From Delphinapterus leucas (taxonomy: Eukaryota; Chordata; Mammalia; Artiodactyla; Monodontidae): a DNA stretch of 64,000 nt. The position numbers were made by a program, and so were the translations under genes. Of this stretch, positions 58,513-64,000 are shown in pieces. The stretch covers positions 7,035,113 to 7,099,112 of the forward strand of contig NW_022098001.1 in the NCBI RefSeq assembly GCF_002288925.2, read 5' to 3'. Within the stretch, counting starts at the first letter, position 1, and the number at the start of each line of letters is the position of its first letter. The notes beneath the pieces are model-generated. The model worked only from the letters and a program-made list of their open reading frames with translations. It was not told where the DNA came from and did no database searches.

Positions 58513-58851
58513 TTTTTTAAAAAATATTTATTTATTTATTTATTTATTTTTGGCTGTGTTGGGTCTTCGTTGCTGTGCGCGGGCTTTCTCTAGTTGTGGC
58601 GAGCGGGGGCTACTCTTCGTTGTGGTGCGCAGGCTTCTCATTGTGGTGGCTTCTCTTGTTGAGGAGCACAGGCTCTAGGTGCGCAGGCTTCAGTAGTTGT
58701 GGCTCGTGGGCTCTAGAGCGCAGGCTCAGTAGTTGTGGCTCACGGGCTTAGTTGCTCCACGGCATGTGGGATCTTCCCAGACCAGGGCTCGAACCCGTGT
58801 CCCCTGCATTGGCAGGTGGATTCTTAACCACTGCACCACCAGGGAAGCCCA
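58513..58851 (-). repeat. long CHR-type SINE (about 340 bp) with perfect TSD
   Basis: Antisense long form with '(attt)n' tail. The 14-bp duplication GAAATTATATTCTT lies at 58499-58512 and 58852-58865. Confidence 0.97.
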
Positions 58852-58927
58852 GAAATTATATTCTTAAAAGCTGGCACAAGAACTTGTCTTAGGGAGGAAA
58901 TTCTCTTTATTCAAAAAAGAGTATGTG

Positions 58928-59139
58928 GGACTTCCCTGGGGGTCCAGTGCTTAAGACTTTTCCTTTCAGTGCAGGGGGTACAAGTTCAATCCCTGGTCCC
59001 CAGGGAGCTAGGATCCCACATGCCTCATGGCCAAAACAAAAACCCAAAAAACCCCACTAAAACATAAAACAGAAGCAATACTGTAACAAAATTCAATAAA
59101 GACTTTAAAAATGGTCCACATCAAAATAAATATATCTTT
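58928..59139 (+). repeat. CHR-1-like SINE
   Basis: Sense copy from 'gggacttccctgggggtcca' to 'aataaagactttaaaaatgg' and 'tccacatcaaaa'. It has an A/C-rich tail, unlike the young GC-rich copies. Confidence 0.92.
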
Positions 59140-59334
59140 TAAAAACCCCCAAAAAGAGTAAGTGAAGGGTGGGGCGACCCAGAAGAGTGAACCCTGAGGG
59201 GACAGGAGCCAGGGCAGCGAGACAGCTCATGTCCTGTTCCTTAAAGACCAACAGACAGGACTGGAGGAGGTGAGTGGAAAGTGGGAGGGGAAGGAGGAAG
59301 GCCACATGGCTGTGGGAAATCCCTTAGTGGCAGG

Positions 59335-59960
59335 AGTGCTCTCTATTTAATGTAAACTTTATTGAAGAAGAACACACATATAGAAAAGTGACCCATCATA
59401 ATCGTTCAGCCTGGTGAATTTTCATCAGCTGAACCTACATGTAACCAGCACGTCCATCAAGAAACAGAACATACCCCAGAAGCCCCTGTTCACGCCTCCT
59501 GGCATTAGCACCCACTCCTGCTCTCTAGCACCCAATACTCATTCTGTCTGGGTTTGAACTTTATAGAAATGGAAATATACAAAAACCTATCTACTCTTTG
59601 GTGTCTCACTTCTCCCAGTCAACATAAGAGTTGAGAGTCTCATTGTTGCCTATATTTGTATTTCACTCCTTTCTGTTGTATGGCATTCCCTTATATAAAT
59701 ACACCACAACCTAGTTACGCTTTCTATGTGGATGGACACTTATAGATGGACATTTGGGCATTTTTCATTTGAGGCTGTTGTTGGGACTATGGACATAGGG
59801 TCATTTTTGTACACATCTTGGTGAATATTCATAGTGTGTTTGTGGGATGGAATTGCTGGGTCTGGGTATAGGGTATGCATGTGTTCAACTCAGCTAGACA
59901 TTGCTGAACAGTTTTGCAAAGTGTGTGCACTCATATACAATTGCTAGTGGGTTATTTTTA
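59335..59960 (-). repeat. L1/HAL1-like LINE fragment
   Basis: Antisense 'aatgtaaactttattgaaga', 'cctggtgaattttcatcagc', 'atggcattcccttatataaa' and 'ggaattgctgggtctgggta' follow an old LINE 3' order. Confidence 0.75.
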
Positions 59961-59964
59961 AGAC

Positions 59965-61620
59965 TAAGGGAAGTCCAGTCTCTCTGTGAGTTGTGCTGCT
60001 GTGATATAAACCTGCATTCCCTCCTAAGCATCCAGTAATGCCTAGCACATCTCACAGATCACTTATATGAATGGCGGGGTTTTGTTTGTTTTGTTTTTAA
60101 TAAAAATCAAAGAATGAGCTGAGGTTCATGGCAGGGCCAAGCTGGTGTGAAAAACAGAAAATGGCATGTGTGAGATGATGAGAGACCCACACAGCTGACT
60201 GGGACACCAGGAGCTTCGGCCCTGAGGTGACTGTGAGGGCGCCAGCCTCCTCTAGGGACCTCGGAGAGCACCTTGGGCACGCACAGAGGGGTCCAGCCTG
60301 TTAAGTCGCCAGGGCCAGAGGGATCCTAGCTGATTTTCAGATCACACACAAAAAAGGGGGGAAAACAGTCTCCCCACTTTGACCTGAAGCAGGGGATGGC
60401 TTTGGCAAAGCTCTGTCACCTTCACCCTTCAGTACATTAGCCGATGTGCCCAGAGCCAACGGGGAGGAGGTCCCAGCAGTACTAACAGAGGCATGGGGAA
60501 GCAATGCCCTTCCGGGAAGCTGTTAGAGGCAGCAGCAGTAGTGCTGGAAGCCCCAGGAGATGGCACCGTTGGCAAGGACATCAGAGTCCTCAAGAGAGAA
60601 TGGCCCCAGGGAAGGTGACTTCCAGGCTAGACGACCAGAGTGGGCAGAGTGGTGGACGCCCAGTGGGACCAGAGAGGGCTGTCGTGAGCGTCTAGAAACA
60701 TTCATGCAGAGCTCCCAGAAATAACTGAGAAAGACCCAGCAGAAGGCTGGGGTGCTTAACGGTGGGTGGGCGCCAGCCAAAGACCTGTGGTTTATTACTG
60801 TTGAAGTTATGCCTCCGGGGGTGCCCCTGGGTGACCGGGAAGCCAGGGTACAGTCAATACTACTAATGCCTGAGTGTGTGTTTCTCTTTCTAAATTTCAT
60901 TTACTCCTAGTTTTGCAAACAAGTGTTTATCTCTCCCATAAATAAATCTGGAGTGCTGTTTTCCTGATGTTTCTCAAGGTTCAGTCCCCAGGCCCTGGCC
61001 TTTACCGCAGTCCTAGTTACGTTTTCCGCACAGCAGTGCGGTTCACCATCGGAGGCAGGGAACCGGGGTGGAGTCCGGTTCAGAGGCTGCAACAGCCTCC
61101 CTCGAACTTTCCCACGTACTCAGCTGGTGATGGCAAGAACAGATGGGCCTGTGGTCTTGGACAGGGTCTCTCCTGCAGCTCCTCTGCTCTCTCCTCACCC
61201 AGGTTGTTCTCCGTCTCTCCCCCTCTCACTCCTGCCAATTCCCAGGCTGGCATCTCTCCAGGCTCTTGGTTTCTTGAATTGCTTGCCTTCAATGACATTC
61301 ACCTCAGCACCCTCGCCGCAGGTCCCTCCAGCCTCCATCATCTCCTGGAACTGCTTCACTCTTAAATCTTGATTCTGGAAGTTCTACTCTCTGGTCATAG
61401 TCTCTTACCCTCCAACTTTCTCATTCTCTTAATAAACACTGAAGATTTCTGAAAACTTACAGAGGACTCCAGTCTCTTAACAAGCCCTGTAGCCCCCACT
61501 CCACCTTCTCCCAGTCCATGAGTTTTTTCTTGCCCCTCGCCACCTCCCCACCAAGCAGGACCCATCGGAGTGGGGAGTGGAGGGAGGGGCAGGAGAAGGG
61601 AGCACAGCCTGAAGATGGCA
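59965..61620. other. intergenic, no recognised gene
   Basis: Unique-looking sequence with overlapping open frames up to about 130 codons on both strands. None has a recognisable domain or splice context. Confidence 0.5.
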
Positions 61621-61624
61621 GAAC

Positions 61625-61800
61625 ACACCTTGCTCTTTCTACCTCAGTGCCTTTGCACGTCTGCTTGCTCTGTGTCCCCCACGCTTAACCCCCTCCCTAC
61701 TCAGCTAACCCTACTCACTGGTTCAGATCTCAGCTCAAACAGCACTTCCCTGGGGTCAGTGCACTCTGTCTTCCCATGACATGCTCTGTCTCAAGGGAGC
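61625..61800 (+). repeat. L2 LINE fragment
   Basis: 'cctcagtgcctttgcacgtc', 'agatctcagctcaaacagca' and 'cttccctggggtcagtgcac' match L2 wording. Confidence 0.7.
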
Positions 61801-62079
61801 ATCACAGTTGTAATGGCTTGTGTAGGTGTCCAGGGACTAGGCTGCCACTTGTACTGCCACACCCATAGCGCTAGCACAGTGCCTGCAGCACAGCGGACAC
61901 AGCGAGGATTGGGGGATGAAGGGACTGACGGAGAATAGGCAAGAGTCTGCAGCTGATGGTGGAGAAGCAGAGGGTGGTGTGGCAGGGCTGAGGTGAGCTA
62001 GGCTATCTGTTAGGGTCAGAAAGGAAGATAGATTCATGCTCCTGGGTGCTCTGACCAGAGGCACCTCAAGCCAGAGCAC

Positions 62080-62407
62080 CCAATGTGATTGTATTTGGAC
62101 ATTGGGCCTTTAAAGAAGTAATTAAGTTCAAAGGAGGTCTTATGAGTAGGCCCTAATTCAATCTGACTGGTGTCCTTATAAGAAGTGGAAGAGATGCCAG
62201 GGACGGGCATGCACAGAGCGAAGCCTGTGAAGATGCTGCAAGAAGGCGGCCATCTGCAAGCCAAGTACAGAGGCCTCAGGAGAAACCAACCCTGCTGACA
62301 CTTTGACTTTGGACTTCTAGCCTCTAGAACTGTGAGAAAATAAATGTCTGCTGTTTCAGCCACTCAGTCTGTGGTATTTTGTGACGGTGGCCTGAGCACA
62401 CTAAGTG
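62080..62407 (+). repeat. MaLR (MLT1-type) LTR, partial
   Basis: 'gattgtatttggacattggg', 'ggtgtccttataagaagtgg', 'ttctagcctctagaactgtg' and 'ccactcagtctgtggtattt' are in MLT1 order. The 5' end is missing. Confidence 0.9.
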
Positions 62408-62409
62408 AC

Positions 62410-64000
62410 ACAGTTATGATCCAACCTCTCATTAGAGTAACTTGCCCACAGTGGTGTGGTGGTAGGTCTGTAATATCCAGCTCTCCATGGACCAATGACC
62501 CAGGATCTGCCATTACTACAGTGTAAATCCTGCTGCGGCCGATTTCAAGCTGTCAGTGTCATGTCGCTGATGTCAGGTTGGGAAGAGATGTGCGTGTGTG
62601 GCTCCCACCAGCCAGTGCCCCAGCTGGCCCCAGTGCATCACTGTCTGTCAGCCGATCCCACCAGCAAACATGTATAGCAGATCATTGTACGGCAGGATCT
62701 CACTTGCTTGATTTTTGGTAAACTGGGATTTTACTAGCTTTCCCTAACTCCCACCCCAAACATAAACACACAAGGGCACCCACACGCTCCAGGCTTGCGG
62801 TCTCACAACAGGAAGTGGCTTGAAAATAAAGCAATCCCTGCATTCTGCTGTCCCTCTACCCCTTGTCTTTCACTCCGGATCTGTCCAACACATTAAGGGA
62901 ACGTAGAAACAGAGCAGAGTTGTACAGCGTTGGTTGCTTTTGTTTCAGGACCAACCAGCTCTTCTTGAGGACCAGGGGCAGGAAAGATATTTTCCATCAA
63001 ATCTGGGATTTGCATTGTCATTTCCTCCCACCCCACCTCATTCTTTCTTCACTCATGCAGACGAGGTAATTCCCAGAAACCTCTGCTTTCTTTCCCATTA
63101 TTTACCCAACACATTTTCACCTACTTAGGAAAATCAGTGCTAATTTTCTCTCCATCATGGGTTTCACATCTCCAGAGCAGTTTTTGAAAGTACTTGAAAT
63201 GCATAACTGAGCATCATGGTTCCTTAGACACAGATTTGAACGATTAACTGGATAGTTTCCATTCCACTCCAGTTCAGGTTGTGCAGAATGTGTCATCCCA
63301 AGCCCCTCCCCCTAATGTTGCAGAATCTGCTTGTCCGGATACCAGGGCTTCGGGGCAACAGCTCCATTTCCTTTTTTGTGAACTCTCGGTCTTTAATGAG
63401 TGTTTATGAGCAGAATTCAAAAAGAAAGAACCCCCTTCTCCCACCTGAAGTTATTGGTTCCTGTTTCCGCTGCATGTCCCCACTTCCTTGGGAAACTGGG
63501 CTCTGCCTTAGGCGAGGGGCTGGCTTTTTGTTGGGGAGTTTGTGCTTGGGCATTGAGCGTGGCTCCTGGTGCCGGTACCCGGCAGTGTCCGCACAGCTGG
63601 TGAGGAGAACCTCTGAACCACACAGGTGGTGTTATTCTGCCTTCCCCGTTACCCTGCCTGTCTCCCTCCCACAGGGATTCCAGCATGGTGATGTTGCTGC
63701 AGATACTGCTGGATTTTTTCAGGAAGGTCTCCTTTGAATTTGGGGCCTATCCCGAGGTGTGCTGGAGCGAGCTTCTGCCAGCAGAGAGAGCCAACTGTAC
63801 CTATCTCTTCCCAACTTCACGCTCAGTGACATCCCATTGCTAACTTGAAATAGGCCACGGAGGAAGGATTCACTCCAGGGAAATCAGCCAACATTACAAA
63901 TCAGGGCGTTTTCTTTCTTTTTTTCCCCGAGCACCCACTTATAACACACCACTGGAAATACCCCTTCAAAAAAAAAAATCCCCTCATAGGAGCCAGCAGC
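62410..64000. other. intergenic, no recognised gene
   Basis: Holds one open frame of about 150 codons (63279-63737) without recognisable domains. No named repeat was seen. Confidence 0.5.

Noticed and set aside
60523..61365. Open frames of 125 and 132 codons
   Set aside because: No recognisable domain, and neither shows exon-like boundaries in known synteny between UBR5 and ODF1.
63279..63737. A 152-codon open frame
   Set aside because: No recognisable motif, signal peptide or homologous wording. An opposite-strand frame overlaps it.

Overview
This window is nuclear DNA from a placental mammal, almost certainly a cetacean. The main evidence is more than fifteen copies of the tRNA-derived CHR-type SINE of whales, hippos and ruminants. 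These copies show the 'ttccctggtggcgcagtggtt' head, a tRNA B-box-like 'ggttcga' core and a 'gaggcccgcgtaccgc' tail followed by poly(A). Many keep clear target-site duplications. Cetartiodactyl-type L1 3' ends and ancient mammalian repeats (MIR, L2, MER5-like, MaLR/MLT1) fill most of the rest.

Only one protein-coding gene is recognisable: ODF1 (outer dense fibre protein 1, HSPB10), on the minus strand. Exon 1 codes from 50405 down to 50086 and exon 2 from 43045 down to 42649, separated by a 7040-bp GT-AG phase-2 intron. The spliced reading frame is intact (238 codons plus stop). It keeps the basic N-terminal helix, the Cys-rich blocks, the small-heat-shock-like core and the C-terminal Cys-X-Pro repeats, which are shorter than in human. 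In human, ODF1 lies in a gene-poor interval between UBR5 and KLF10, so the lack of other genes fits known synteny.

Layout. 1-6.7 kb: L1 fragments carrying SINEs, plus a minus-strand MaLR LTR. 6.7-14 kb: mostly unique sequence with MIRs, a minus-strand solo ERV LTR (11286-11869) and a plus-strand ERV-type LTR (about 12074-12530). 14-21 kb: SINEs and L1s, including an L1 3' end that holds a 5'-truncated RPSA retrocopy. 21-31 kb: several LTRs, including a well-preserved one with tandem U3 repeats (25082-25505), and a 2.2-kb antisense L1 ORF2 remnant. 31-42 kb: MaLR, MER5-like, SINE and long L1M sequence. 42.6-50.4 kb: ODF1. 50.4-64 kb: upstream flank of ODF1 with L2, SINEs, L1/HAL1-like sequence and an MLT1 LTR.

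No tRNA or rRNA genes, CRISPR arrays, bacterial features or intact viral genes were seen. Repeat names come from recognition of consensus wording, not a database search. Edges without a target-site duplication are approximate.
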